Shown here: in pieces, positions 51,906-60,350 of the stretch | Numbering within the stretch: position 1 is the stretch's first letter | How the letters are laid out: each line of letters begins with the position of its first letter | From: Sporomusa termitida | Lineage (GTDB): Bacteria > Bacillota > Negativicutes > Sporomusales > Sporomusaceae | NCBI RefSeq assembly: GCF_007641255.1 | Contig: NZ_CP036259.1 | Location: 4,342,501 to 4,406,500, forward strand | Length of the DNA: 64,000 nt | Direction: 5' to 3' | Notes under the pieces: model-generated | Told to the model about the DNA's origin: nothing | The model's input: only the letters and a program-made list of their open reading frames with translations | Database searches by the model: none | Position numbers and translations under genes: made by a program

Positions 51906-51985
51906 ATTTGATTAGGCAGCGCAGCCCATCAACCCCGTATCGGACTTTCACCGGCAAGCACTTGCTACCATAGTGGGCGCACTGG

Positions 51986-52020
51986 AAAAAACCTCAGAGG
52001 TTCGTCCTCTGAGGTTTTTT
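51986..52020. terminator. Terminator of the sigma-54 activator gene
   Basis: A perfect 15-bp stem AAAAAACCTCAGAGG / CCTCTGAGGTTTTTT with loop TTCGT, 50 bp after the activator stop codon. Confidence 0.88.
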
Positions 52021-52069
52021 CTAGTAATGATTATACTAAGCGGCCTGTAATTTGAACCACAGACTGTAA

Positions 52070-54145
52070 TTATAATTCATCATTGGGCTGCAATCCGTAT
52101 TGCTTTATTTTCCTATAAAGAGTGGACTTACTAAGACCTAATATTTTCGCTGCATAGCGAACATGGTTATTGGAATTATCGAGAGCTTTTTTAATGACCT
52201 CTTTTTCCATTTCTTTGACGGAAAGATTAACTGTCAGCGCCTCATTACCGGTTATTGATTCTATTTCCTCTACCGTTGTTTCGATTACCTCTTTTGCCGG
52301 CAGGACAGGAGTGGGAGAAGCGTTTACTATTTCATCCGGAAGATGTTCAGGATAGATAATACCGTCAGTGTTCATGCACACCGCATAGGAGATTGCGTTA
52401 CTTAACTGGCGAATGTTCCCGGGCCAGTTATACTGCAATAATATATATTTCGCCGCGTTGCTTAAAATAGGTTTATCGATAGACTCCGCATTAGAGTAAG
52501 TAGTAATAAAGTGATCCATCAGTTGAACAACGTCTGAGCCTCGTTCCCTTAATGGTGGTATATTGAGCTTAAATACGGATATACGGTAGTATAAATCCTC
52601 CCGGAATAATTCTTTCTTAACTAGTTCTAACAGATTTTTATTCGAAGCGGCAACCAAGCGGAAATCAACAGGAATGTAGCGGGTACCGCCCAAGCGCATA
52701 ATCATTTTATCTTCCAATACCCTAAGCAGGACGGCCTGAAGCGCTACAGGCATATCGCCAATTTCATCAAGAAAGAGCGTACCGCCGCTGGCTTGTTCAA
52801 TTTTCCCGGGTTTGCCGATGCGTTCGGCGCCGGTAAATGCCCCTGGCTCATAACCAAATAATTCGCTTTCGATTAGATTTTTGGGAATTGCCGCACAGTT
52901 TACGGCTATAAAGGGGCCATCCGGCCTGCTCTCATTATGGATTGCCTGGGCAAAGACCTCTTTGCCTGTTCCGCTTTCCCCTTGTATAAGTACATTAAAA
53001 TTGTAGCGGGCAAATCTTTTTGCCAAACTTTTTAATTTTAAGGATTGGGGAGAAGTGCCTACTATGTTTTCAAACGTAAATCTCGTTGTAAAACCATTGC
53101 CTGAATACCCTTTAAGTGTTTGGTTAACTGGTTTAAGCGTTATTAAGTAACCTATATTATTATTATTATAATTCTTTATTGGCTGGATCAGGCCCGAAAA
53201 TAATTTTTGCTTTGTTTTTTTAATACTAATATTAGTATTTATACTGGGTTTTTCGGTCTCGAAAATAGACTGGACAAAAGGCTTGTTTTCAATAATGTCG
53301 CTAATCTGTGAACCTACAAGTTCTTGGGGAAGATGCTTGAATATTGCATCGGCAGCTTCGTTAGCTTTTGTAATCACCCCGCACTCGTTAAGCATAATCA
53401 TAGCATCTTCTGTGCCTGTAAGCGCAATATGAAACAATTCCTTATTTACTGAAAGCTGAAACTCCTTCTGTATTGTTTCCGCCATAATAACAGCAAGGCC
53501 CAGTGAATATGGATTTTGACGGTCAAAGCGCGGGCTGCATATAGTCAGCGTTCCTTCCAGATTGCTGTTCGCGTCAAAAATAGGCGCAGATGAGGCAGAA
53601 ATATTATTAAATATTCGGCAGAAATGTTCGGGTCCGCAAAGCTGAATGGGAGTCCTAAAATGTATACACAGATCATGCGCACAGGTTCCGATAGTTTCCG
53701 CTGTCCAAATTGTACCCGGACTAATGCGGAACTTATTTTTCCCCAAAGCGTGAACAACACGAAGAATAAGGCCATTTTCATCGCTTAGGAAAATATAGGA
53801 CTCAATAAGGGACAGCATATTTTCCAATTGGGAGATATAGGGGCTTGCGGCTTGAATCAAAAAGTTTTTTTCTTTAATTCGGTTTTCGAAAGAAACTGCA
53901 TCCATAAGGGGCGGATTACTATAAACTAAAGGGTCAAGACCATTTTCACTTGATCTTATCCATGACTCTACTATTTCCGGCCGAACCAGGCTAACTTGAG
54001 CTGGCGTAATTTTTTTTTGGAGCAAATCCATTTTCTGCTGCTTAATATTCTCTATAAGAATATTATTCTCGGCATTAATGCGTTGAGCATTGATATTATT
54101 TAAATTTTGTATAATGGGGCTGATTAAATATTCCAGAGGTTGCAT
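52070..54145 (-). CDS. Sigma-54-dependent activator (AcoR-like)
   Basis: A 691-residue enhancer-binding protein. N-terminal GAF-like domain (about 60-225; ETIGTCAHDLCIHFRTPIQL), PAS domain (about 240-350; FHIALTGTEDAMIMLNECGV), AAA+ domain (about 370-600) with Walker A GESGTGKE, ESELFGYEPGAFTGA (the sigma-54 contact loop) and GGTLFLDEIGDMP, and a Fis-type helix-turn-helix at the end (KILGLSKSTLYRKIKQYG). GAF/PAS sensing of a small molecule, rather than phosphorylation, is expected. It lies centrally among four sigma-54 promoters with matching inverted-repeat sites and is the obvious regulator of all of them. Confidence 0.95.
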   Translation of the reverse strand: MQPLEYLISPIIQNLNNINAQRINAENNILIENIKQQKMDLLQKKITPAQVSLVRPEIVESWIRSSENGLDPLVYSNPPLMDAVSFENRIKEKNFLIQAASPYISQLENMLSLIESYIFLSDENGLILRVVHALGKNKFRISPGTIWTAETIGTCAHDLCIHFRTPIQLCGPEHFCRIFNNISASSAPIFDANSNLEGTLTICSPRFDRQNPYSLGLAVIMAETIQKEFQLSVNKELFHIALTGTEDAMIMLNECGVITKANEAADAIFKHLPQELVGSQISDIIENKPFVQSIFETEKPSINTNISIKKTKQKLFSGLIQPIKNYNNNNIGYLITLKPVNQTLKGYSGNGFTTRFTFENIVGTSPQSLKLKSLAKRFARYNFNVLIQGESGTGKEVFAQAIHNESRPDGPFIAVNCAAIPKNLIESELFGYEPGAFTGAERIGKPGKIEQASGGTLFLDEIGDMPVALQAVLLRVLEDKMIMRLGGTRYIPVDFRLVAASNKNLLELVKKELFREDLYYRISVFKLNIPPLRERGSDVVQLMDHFITTYSNAESIDKPILSNAAKYILLQYNWPGNIRQLSNAISYAVCMNTDGIIYPEHLPDEIVNASPTPVLPAKEVIETTVEEIESITGNEALTVNLSVKEMEKEVIKKALDNSNNHVRYAAKILGLSKSTLYRKIKQYGLQPNDEL

Positions 54146-54320
54146 AATGACGCTCCCTTTCTTACCTGTACTTTTCTCCTGGTTTCCTTATCCCCCTATC
54201 CATTGGCAAAATTGTCGTATTTATTTCAGTTTTCTTTCTATTTTATCGCTGGAGTGGCTGCAAATAAAAAATCAGCTTTGCCAAATTCAGCTTCCTTTCA
54301 ACAGGGAGTACTTGAAAAAT

Positions 54321-54356
54321 AACCTGGCAGTTCCTCCGGTCCGCAACTGCCAGGTT
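54321..54356. other. Hairpin upstream of the activator gene
   Basis: A perfect 12-bp stem AACCTGGCAGTT / AACTGCCAGGTT with a 12-base loop, 175 bp before the activator start on the minus strand. No U-run. Possibly part of the activator mRNA leader. Confidence 0.45.
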
Positions 54357-54481
54357 AAGCCGTCCGCCCTTTGTGTTGCTTCCAACCGGTATTCTTGGTA
54401 ATAAACCGTATGTCTCTAAACGACACAACACAACTCCAAGCAGGCCGGCTTGTGCATGTATGGCTTGCAGAATCGAGATGC

Positions 54482-54520
54482 AAAAAAGCAAAGGAAGTCC
54501 CCCGGAAGGACTTCCTTTGC
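54482..54520 (-). terminator. Minus-strand terminator with no gene before it
   Basis: GCAAAGGAAGTCC pairs with GGACTTCCTTTGC, and the minus strand continues with six U. It ends a minus-strand transcript that must begin between here and about 54700, yet no ORF is there. It could be an attenuator in the leader of the activator gene or the end of a small RNA. A further imperfect stem (GTCATCA/TGATGAC, about 54561-54592) lies just upstream on the same strand. Confidence 0.6.
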
Positions 54521-54712
54521 TCAAAGGCAGGCATGAAAATTACTTCTCACACCCTTACGGTCATCACTTCCCCCTGAACTGGAAATGATGACTCGGAACT
54601 CGCTCTTCATCTATAATGTTCTATTTTTCATTATGGGATAAAATACTGCTTTGTTTGATAATTCTATTCTACGGGCCAAGTCAGGCTATTGTCAAGATAT
54701 TATTAATCAATT

Positions 54713-54751
54713 TGGGACACGGGTATGTCACAATTAAGAAATTATGTCCCA
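54713..54751. promoter_or_regulatory. Activator site 3
   Basis: TGGGACA (54713-54719) and TGTCCCA (54745-54751) with inner CACAATT/AATTAT dyad; 39 bp overall, 40 bp upstream of the sigma-54 promoter. Confidence 0.85.
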
Positions 54752-54791
54752 GCCTAGCTAAATAAGGCGCATATTTTTGGGGTTTGACCTA

Positions 54792-54808
54792 TGGCACAAT
54801 ACTTGCAT
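54792..54808 (+). promoter_or_regulatory. Sigma-54 promoter of the CaiB-like gene
   Basis: TGGCACAATACTTGCAT: perfect -24/-12 elements on the plus strand, about 150 bp before the CoA-transferase start. Confidence 0.92.
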
Positions 54809-54955
54809 CAAATTATATAGTAAGCCGCACGGTTCGCATTGCTATTTGGCTTAGGTGTATTCCCGGTTATTATCAATAAAAATTAACTAGATAAGGGGTG
54901 GTTCATGTCAGTGAAGCGTGGTTTTGTTTTGAGGAAAAAATAAAATAGAGAGGAC

Positions 54956-56251
54956 ATGATGAAAATGAATCGTTGGGAAAAGCTTGAGCACAAGCCAGCG
55001 CCATTGTTCGCCCCTGCTTTTGGACCACTTGCGGGAATAAGGGTATTGCTCAATGGAACGGTTGTGGCGGCTCCCTTCTGTGCTACGATGATGAGTGACT
55101 TTGGCGCCGAGGTAATTGCGCTTGAACGGCCCAAAGTAGGCGGCGATCCTGCCCGCCATCAGCGACCGCAGATTGCGGAAGGAAACAAGCATATCGGTGG
55201 CGGCTGGGTGCAAAACTCCAGAAACAAACTAAGTTTCGCACTGGAGACCAACCTGAATATACCGGAATCCAGAGAAATCTTTTTGTCCCTGATTAAGAAT
55301 TCTGATGTTTGGATTGAAAATATGGTTTGGATTGACAAGCTGGGTATCTCCGACGAAATGCTAATGGAGGTCAACCCCAAATTAGTTATCTGCCACATTA
55401 GCGGTTACGGGACTTCTGGCTTTGGCGGTGATCAAAGACAAATAAACCGACCCGGCTATGACCCCTTGGGGCAATCTGAATCCGGGTGGGCTTTGCTGCA
55501 GGGTTATCCTGACCGTGAGCCCTACTATGCGCAGCAGTATATAGGCGACTACCTGACAGGTTTAATCGCAGTCAATGGCATCCTGATGGCTTATATGAAT
55601 GCGCAAAAAACCGGCAAGGGCCAAAGCATCGATGCTAGCTTGACTGAAAGCTGGATGAGGCTGATGGATGACAACTTTGTACTCTGGACCACTAGCCAAA
55701 CCCTCAAACACAGACAGGGGATTATGCAAACCGCTTTCCAGCCGGCCGGTGTTTTTGAATGTGGAGACGGAGGCTATATTAATCTTGGTTCCTATGGCAA
55801 AACAGCTTACAATAACGTATTAAAAGGCTTTGGCATCGACTCGGAGAAATACTCCTACGAAGAATGCAGCAGCTCACCTGAAGCAGTTGCCAGTCCGTTG
55901 GGCCGTGAATTGGATGGTATTTTCAAAAAATTCTTCAAGGAACATACGGCCCAGGAAGCAATAAACATCTGCATTGACAACAAGATCTCAGCAGCACATA
56001 TTAAAACCGCTGAGGAAGTTTACAATGAACCCCACTGGCACCTGAGAGGTGACTGGGTAAAATACACCGATCAGACGCTAAACAAGGACGTTGAAGCCTT
56101 TGGTATTATACCCAAGCTCTCAGAAACCCCGGGGCAGGTATGGCGTGGCGCCCCGGCCCTGGGCCAGGATACTAGCAGGGTACTTACCGAACTTCTTGGC
56201 TACAACGAAAACGAAATTGAAGCCTTAAAAGGCAAGGGGGTAATTGATTAA
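54956..56251 (+). CDS. Class III CoA-transferase (CaiB/BaiF family)
   Basis: A 431-residue CoA-transferase that moves CoA between carboxylic acids. FGPLAGIRVLLNGTVVAAPF, GAEVIALERP, PKLVICHISGYGTSG, TGKGQSIDASLTESW and the end PKLSETPGQVWRGAPALGQD resemble CaiB (carnitine/crotonobetaine) more than oxalate-specific Frc. The aspartate that forms the acyl intermediate is probably in IGDYLTGLIAVNG. The start is ATG 54956 or 54959, close behind AGAGAGGAC. It is transcribed alone from a sigma-54 promoter to the hairpin at 56297, next to the molybdoenzyme unit, so it probably recycles CoA for the same pathway. Confidence 0.92.
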   Translation: MMKMNRWEKLEHKPAPLFAPAFGPLAGIRVLLNGTVVAAPFCATMMSDFGAEVIALERPKVGGDPARHQRPQIAEGNKHIGGGWVQNSRNKLSFALETNLNIPESREIFLSLIKNSDVWIENMVWIDKLGISDEMLMEVNPKLVICHISGYGTSGFGGDQRQINRPGYDPLGQSESGWALLQGYPDREPYYAQQYIGDYLTGLIAVNGILMAYMNAQKTGKGQSIDASLTESWMRLMDDNFVLWTTSQTLKHRQGIMQTAFQPAGVFECGDGGYINLGSYGKTAYNNVLKGFGIDSEKYSYEECSSSPEAVASPLGRELDGIFKKFFKEHTAQEAINICIDNKISAAHIKTAEEVYNEPHWHLRGDWVKYTDQTLNKDVEAFGIIPKLSETPGQVWRGAPALGQDTSRVLTELLGYNENEIEALKGKGVID

Positions 56252-56296
56252 AGCATTGTTTTTAAAAAACAGCTAATAGCAGCGTACAGCAATGAA

Positions 56297-56327
56297 GGGT
56301 TGGCAGCGGCATAGTCGCTCCAACCCC
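56297..56327 (+). terminator. Terminator of the CaiB-like gene
   Basis: GGGTTGG-C-AGCG pairs with CGCT-CCAACCC, followed by CGTTTCTTTATT. It lies 45 bp after the stop codon. Confidence 0.7.
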
Positions 56328-56393
56328 GTTTCTTTATTCTATATTATACTGCAGTAGACAAACATGGCTAAAAATTCGCAAGCATAATTAATT

Positions 56394-56431
56394 TGGGACA
56401 CATGGTTTCACAAATAAAAATGTTTGTCCCA
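56394..56431. promoter_or_regulatory. Activator site 4
   Basis: TGGGACA (56394-56400) and TGTCCCA (56425-56431); inner part CACAAAT/ATGTTTG. It lies 39 bp upstream of the sigma-54 promoter. Confidence 0.83.
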
Positions 56432-56470
56432 AAGCCCAGTTTGACTGGCGAAAACCGGGGTTTTATCGTT

Positions 56471-56487
56471 TGGCACAATACTTGCAA
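56471..56487 (+). promoter_or_regulatory. Sigma-54 promoter of the molybdoenzyme operon
   Basis: TGGCACAATACTTGCAA on the plus strand; it shares a 15-base core with the promoter at 54792. Confidence 0.92.
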
Positions 56488-56597
56488 CATTAAAAAGAAT
56501 GTAGAATGCATACTGCTCTTTTGTCGACTGTGTAAGCCTGTGAAATCAAGAGATTTCCACAGAAAATCATGTAACTTATAGAGAGGAGTGAAATAGC

Positions 56598-56720
56598 ATG
56601 TGTTTTAGACCGCCTGAAATAAAAAAGCCGATAATATGTCCGGCCTGTGGGGCGAGGAACCCAGGGATCAATACAAAATGCAAGAAATGCGACAAGCCAC
56701 TACCTGTTGAGTCTAAATAA
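56598..56720 (+). CDS. 40-residue zinc-ribbon micro-protein
   Basis: ATG 56598, behind GAGAGGAG, encodes MCFRPPEIKKPIICPACGAR and then a second CxxC (TKCKKCDKP), ending at TAA 56718. Two CxxC knuckles 14 residues apart are enough for one zinc (or iron) ribbon. It is the first gene of the sigma-54 transcript, 137 bp ahead of the molybdoenzyme. It could be a rubredoxin-like electron carrier, a metal-delivery protein or a regulator; none can be shown. Confidence 0.7.
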   Translation: MCFRPPEIKKPIICPACGARNPGINTKCKKCDKPLPVESK

Positions 56721-56857
56721 AGGAATACTTGGCATCAGCCGGGGAACCCCCCGCTGAGGTTAGTGGGAGAGTGAGTATTTAAAGGAGGTGACCCAAAGCG
56801 CGCAGGATAGTCACACAGGAATTATTTAAAACCTAAATTTTCAAAGGAGGAAGCTAT

Positions 56858-59233
56858 ATGTCCGGAAAAGAATGGCAGTGGCAGGAAGGCGAATATACGG
56901 TAACCCGTTCTACTCATTGGTCAGGACCGGGTTGTCATGATGGATGCGGCCTTCTGTATTACACAAAAGATAACAAATTAGTAAAGGTCGAGGGCGACCT
57001 TGATAATCCCTATAACATGGGCAGACTATGTATGCGTTGCCTGAATCAGGTTGAAGCCTATAATAGTCCCCAACGTCTGAAATGGCCTTTAAAGCGGGCA
57101 GGTGAGCGCGGCGAAAACAAATGGGAACGCATTTCCTGGGACGAAGCTTACGATATTATCGTTGAAAAAGTCAAAGGTATTCAAGCAGAATTTGGTGGAA
57201 AATCAATCATCGGCATGGAAGGTACTGGCAGAAATATTATCTGGCAGGTACCTTATCTGACCTATGCTGCATTTGGCAGTCCAAACTATGTGCTGGGATT
57301 CCTAAGCGGCGATTCCTGCTATCTGCCCCGAGCTGCGCAGCAGGCTGTTATGAATAGTGACTTCTTCGTTTGTGATACTGCACAATTTTTTGAAGAGCGC
57401 TATAATAACCCCGAGTTTAAGTGCCCGGAAGTGATCGTTATCTGGGGTAATAATCCTATCATCAGTAATGGCGATGGATTCTTTGGCCACTGGATTGTTG
57501 ATGAAATGAGAATGGGAGCTAAACTCATCGTTGTCGACCCTCGTTTGACGTGGTTGGCAGCCAGAGCCGACTACTGGCTGCAGTTAAGACCGGGAACTGA
57601 CTGTGCGCTGGCGATGGGTATGCTGAATGTCATTATCAACGAAGATCTTTATGATCATGACTTTGTTGAAAACTGGTGTTCAGGATTTGAAGAATTACAA
57701 GAACGGGTTCAGGAATATCCGACTGACAAGGTTGCTGAAATTACCTGGGTTCCTAAGGAAATTATCGAAGCTGCCGCCCGGCGTTACGCTACTGCCAAAC
57801 CGGCAGCTATCCAATGGGGTCTGGCTATTGACCAGCAAGTTACCGGTATTGCGACCGCCCAGGCCGTTAACAGCTTATGGGCGATAACCGGAAATACAGA
57901 TGTTCCGGGTGGTAACGTCATTGCCAAGAGCGGGTTCAATGTTGATGATGGATATAGCTGCGGTTACGGCTGGCTGCCTAAAGATGTCCAGGAAGCGCGC
58001 TTTGGGAATGAGAAAAATCCTCTTAAAAAATATGGTTTGGCTTCAACCGCCCATGGGGATACAGTCCTCGAAGCCATTGAAAATGGCGGCCAGCCCTACC
58101 CGGTTAAGATGTTGTGGCTGCAAACCACCAATACCTTTGCCAACATGGCATCTGAGGCACCAAGAGTATATGAAGCAATGAAAAAAGTCGAATTCAATGT
58201 AGTCGTTGATCTCTTTATGACCCCGACTGCAGTTGCTTGTGCAGATATCGTCTTACCTGCAGGCATGAGTGCAGAACGCGATAGTTTCAGAGCATGGTTT
58301 GCACCGCTGCGTGCTATCACCAAGTTAACGCAGTATGAGGAATGCAAATCCGACGAGCAGATTATTCTTGACCTTGGTAAACGTCTGCACCCCGCAGCGT
58401 TCCCGTGGGAAACTGTGGCAGACTGGATAAACTGGAAAATGGGCAATGACAAAGACAAATATCCGGATGCCTTCAAGTATGAATGGTCCGAAGAAGGTAA
58501 AAAGTTCCGGGAAAGAGGTAATACGAAAGGTCTTACTTATTCGGAACTTAAGGAAAAGGTTTATATTTACCCCGAATGGCAGTACAAGAAATATGAAAAA
58601 GGCCTTCTGCGCCGTGATCGGCAGCCTGGTTTTAATACTGCGGACGGCAAGGTCCAATTGTATATTGACCTGTTTGACGCATTTGACGTTGATCCGCTGC
58701 CGGCTCATGTTGAACCCCCGGAAAGTCCCTACTCAGATCCTGAACTATATAAAGAGTATCCGTTAATTCTAACTTCAGGTGCACGTTCATGGGAATTCTT
58801 CCACTCTGAACATCGGCAGCAGCCGACTATGAGAATGTTCCATCCTCAGCCCTTGGTAGAAATTCACCCTGATACTGCTAAAAACTTGGGTATTCAAGAA
58901 GGAGACTGGGTGTGGATCGAAAGCAAGCGTGGCAGGTGCAAACAAATCGCCACATTAAAGGCTGCTATTGACCCCAGAGTAGTAAGTGCTGAGCATGGTT
59001 GGTGGTTCCCGGAAAAAGAAGGCGCCGAACCGAGCCTCTTTGGAACATTTGATTCCAATATTAATAACCTCACCTCCCAGTGCCAGAACGGGCCTACCGG
59101 TTATGGAGCACCCAACAAAAACTTGCTTTGCCGGATTTATAAAGCGACGGAAGAAAATAGCAAAATAATGCCCAGTGAGCAAGTCACCAGAAGAGGAGGA
59201 TGGGAATATGTCAGAGCTCAACTGCCAGAATAA
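56858..59233 (+). CDS. Molybdopterin (Mo/W-bisMGD) oxidoreductase, catalytic subunit
   Basis: A 791-residue DMSO-reductase-family enzyme without a Tat signal, so cytoplasmic. The N-terminal Fe-S region is GPGCHDGCGLL (C26, C30) and GRLCMRC (C58, C61). The usual first cysteine before C26 is missing, so C61 may be the fourth ligand. Then come WERISWDEAYDIIVEKV, VIVIWGNNP, KLIVVDPRLTWLAARADYWL, and a C-terminal domain with VEIHPDTAKNLGIQEGDWVW. SGDSCYLPR near residue 155 lies where the metal ligand is expected. LYDHDFVENWCSGFEELQER recalls acetylene hydratase, so a non-redox reaction such as hydration is possible. ATG behind AAAGGAGG; it overlaps the Fe-S partner. Confidence 0.92.
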   Translation: MSGKEWQWQEGEYTVTRSTHWSGPGCHDGCGLLYYTKDNKLVKVEGDLDNPYNMGRLCMRCLNQVEAYNSPQRLKWPLKRAGERGENKWERISWDEAYDIIVEKVKGIQAEFGGKSIIGMEGTGRNIIWQVPYLTYAAFGSPNYVLGFLSGDSCYLPRAAQQAVMNSDFFVCDTAQFFEERYNNPEFKCPEVIVIWGNNPIISNGDGFFGHWIVDEMRMGAKLIVVDPRLTWLAARADYWLQLRPGTDCALAMGMLNVIINEDLYDHDFVENWCSGFEELQERVQEYPTDKVAEITWVPKEIIEAAARRYATAKPAAIQWGLAIDQQVTGIATAQAVNSLWAITGNTDVPGGNVIAKSGFNVDDGYSCGYGWLPKDVQEARFGNEKNPLKKYGLASTAHGDTVLEAIENGGQPYPVKMLWLQTTNTFANMASEAPRVYEAMKKVEFNVVVDLFMTPTAVACADIVLPAGMSAERDSFRAWFAPLRAITKLTQYEECKSDEQIILDLGKRLHPAAFPWETVADWINWKMGNDKDKYPDAFKYEWSEEGKKFRERGNTKGLTYSELKEKVYIYPEWQYKKYEKGLLRRDRQPGFNTADGKVQLYIDLFDAFDVDPLPAHVEPPESPYSDPELYKEYPLILTSGARSWEFFHSEHRQQPTMRMFHPQPLVEIHPDTAKNLGIQEGDWVWIESKRGRCKQIATLKAAIDPRVVSAEHGWWFPEKEGAEPSLFGTFDSNINNLTSQCQNGPTGYGAPNKNLLCRIYKATEENSKIMPSEQVTRRGGWEYVRAQLPE

Positions 59234-59642
59234 AGAGACTAAAGGAAAAGCCGCCGCCTTTCCCGAAGCCAGAGAAGGCTTGGAACGCCTGCTAAAATCA
59301 GAGGATACCTCTGGTTACGGCCTGTTAATTGACTACGAATATTGCACAGGCTGCCACGCTTGCGAAGTTGCATGCATTAAAGAGTTAAATCTTGGTCTTA
59401 ATCAGTATGGCATCAGGCTGCTGGAAGATGGACCCCGGAAGCTGGCGGATGACAAATGGGATTTGAATTATATTCCGTTCCCAACATCGCTATGCGATCT
59501 GTGTAAGGACCGAACCGCTGAGGGCAAGATACCCAGTTGCGTGCAGCATTGCCAGGCGCTGGTAATGAGTTACGGCCCTGTTACGAAACTAACTGAGAAA
59601 ATGGCCAGAAAGCCCAAAATGGTATTGTTTACACCTAAATAA
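59208..59642 (+). CDS. Fe-S electron-transfer subunit (DmsB-like, short)
   Basis: A 144-residue ferredoxin-like partner. DYEYCTGCHACEVACIKE carries one full four-cysteine cluster set, and SLCDLCKDRTAEGKIPSCVQ with the following HC forms another. It is shorter than the usual four-cluster beta subunits (about 200 residues) and seems to hold two clusters. ATG 59208 lies behind GAGGAGG and overlaps the end of the catalytic subunit by 26 nt, showing translational coupling. There is no membrane anchor subunit, so electrons probably go to or come from a soluble carrier. Confidence 0.88.
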   Translation: MSELNCQNKETKGKAAAFPEAREGLERLLKSEDTSGYGLLIDYEYCTGCHACEVACIKELNLGLNQYGIRLLEDGPRKLADDKWDLNYIPFPTSLCDLCKDRTAEGKIPSCVQHCQALVMSYGPVTKLTEKMARKPKMVLFTPK

Positions 59643-59669
59643 GGTCTGGCTGGGGTATATGCTAGTGGT

Positions 59670-59715
59670 TTACCCGGAGACAAAGAGGATTTTCCCCTTT
59701 GTCTTCTTCAGGTAA
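59670..59715 (+). terminator. Hairpin between the Fe-S subunit and the small ORF
   Basis: GACAAAG-AGG...CC-CTTTGTC within an outer TTACC/GGTAA. It lacks a clear T-run, so it may be a partial terminator or an mRNA-processing structure that sets the ratio of the two products. Confidence 0.45.
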
Positions 59716-59747
59716 TCATTGTAATTTGTAATTAAGGAGGAATGGAA

Positions 59748-59978
59748 ATGCAAATTACTGAAGAAGACATCATGAATGCCAAAAAGGCTTTCGAAACTAA
59801 GGAAGAACTTGCTGATGAGGCAACCGCAATCCTTTATGCCAAGGCCTTAACACGAAACAGCAAAAAATTTCCTGAATTACCGCAAAAAGTTAAGTATGTT
59901 GCGTTAAAGCAAGAATCAGGTAAGTATATTGTCGACTGGAGATCAACAGAAACCTGTTCTGCGGAAGGCAGGCCTTAA
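59748..59978 (+). CDS. Small acidic protein of unknown function
   Basis: A 76-residue soluble protein (MQITEEDIMNAKKAFETKEE at the start) with helical character and one cysteine near the end. The ATG at 59748 is seven bases after AAGGAGG, a strong site. It lies in the sigma-54-driven molybdoenzyme operon, before the terminator at 60060. I do not recognise a family. A chaperone or small subunit for the molybdoenzyme is conceivable from position only. Confidence 0.65.
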   Translation: MQITEEDIMNAKKAFETKEELADEATAILYAKALTRNSKKFPELPQKVKYVALKQESGKYIVDWRSTETCSAEGRP

Positions 59979-60059
59979 GAAATCAGCTAACCATTTGCCT
60001 GATATCGAACAAAAGGCAAGCTACAACCTTAGTAAAATCACAATGTCATTAACTTAAGG

Positions 60060-60129
60060 AAACCAAAAAGAAGAATCATAGATAAGGTGAAATCTCAGCC
60101 TTCCTACGTTTCTTTCTTTTTGGTTTTTT
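60060..60129 (+). terminator. Terminator of the molybdoenzyme operon
   Basis: AAACCAAAAAGAA pairs with TTCTTTTTGGTTT, with an inner AAGG/CCTT hairpin, followed by a T-run. The second zinc-ribbon gene lies beyond it. Confidence 0.7.
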
Positions 60130-60194
60130 AGAGTAGTAACTAGGCTGTATTTTAATCCGGGCACCAATCTAATTCGCAAGGAGGGATGTGCTGA

Positions 60195-60350
60195 ATGGGC
60201 ACGTGCTTAAGCTGTAGCGAATGTGGAAGATGTAAAAATATCAATAGTAAAATTATAAAATGTCCAAATTGTGGTCGCGCTAATCTTAAGGATGAGAAGA
60301 TTTGTAAAAGATGTGCCGTAGCACTTGAACCTAATAAGGTTTTAAAATAA
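60195..60350 (+). CDS. 51-residue cysteine-rich zinc-ribbon micro-protein
   Basis: ATG 60195 follows AAGGAGG. The product has eight cysteines: MGTCLSCSECGRCKN at the start (four), then KCPNCGRANLKDEKICKRC (two CxxC pairs). The second half resembles the ribbon of the 40-residue protein at 56598 (CPxCGxxN, then KxCxxC). It lies just outside the operon terminator, so it has its own promoter or depends on read-through. Zinc or Fe-S binding is likely; the role is unknown. Confidence 0.7.
   Translation: MGTCLSCSECGRCKNINSKIIKCPNCGRANLKDEKICKRCAVALEPNKVLK

Noticed and set aside
47891-56251. An oxalate catabolism locus (OFA transporter plus CoA-transferase)
   Set aside because: The transferase resembles CaiB more than Frc, there is no oxalyl-CoA decarboxylase, and the co-regulated molybdoenzyme does not fit that pathway.
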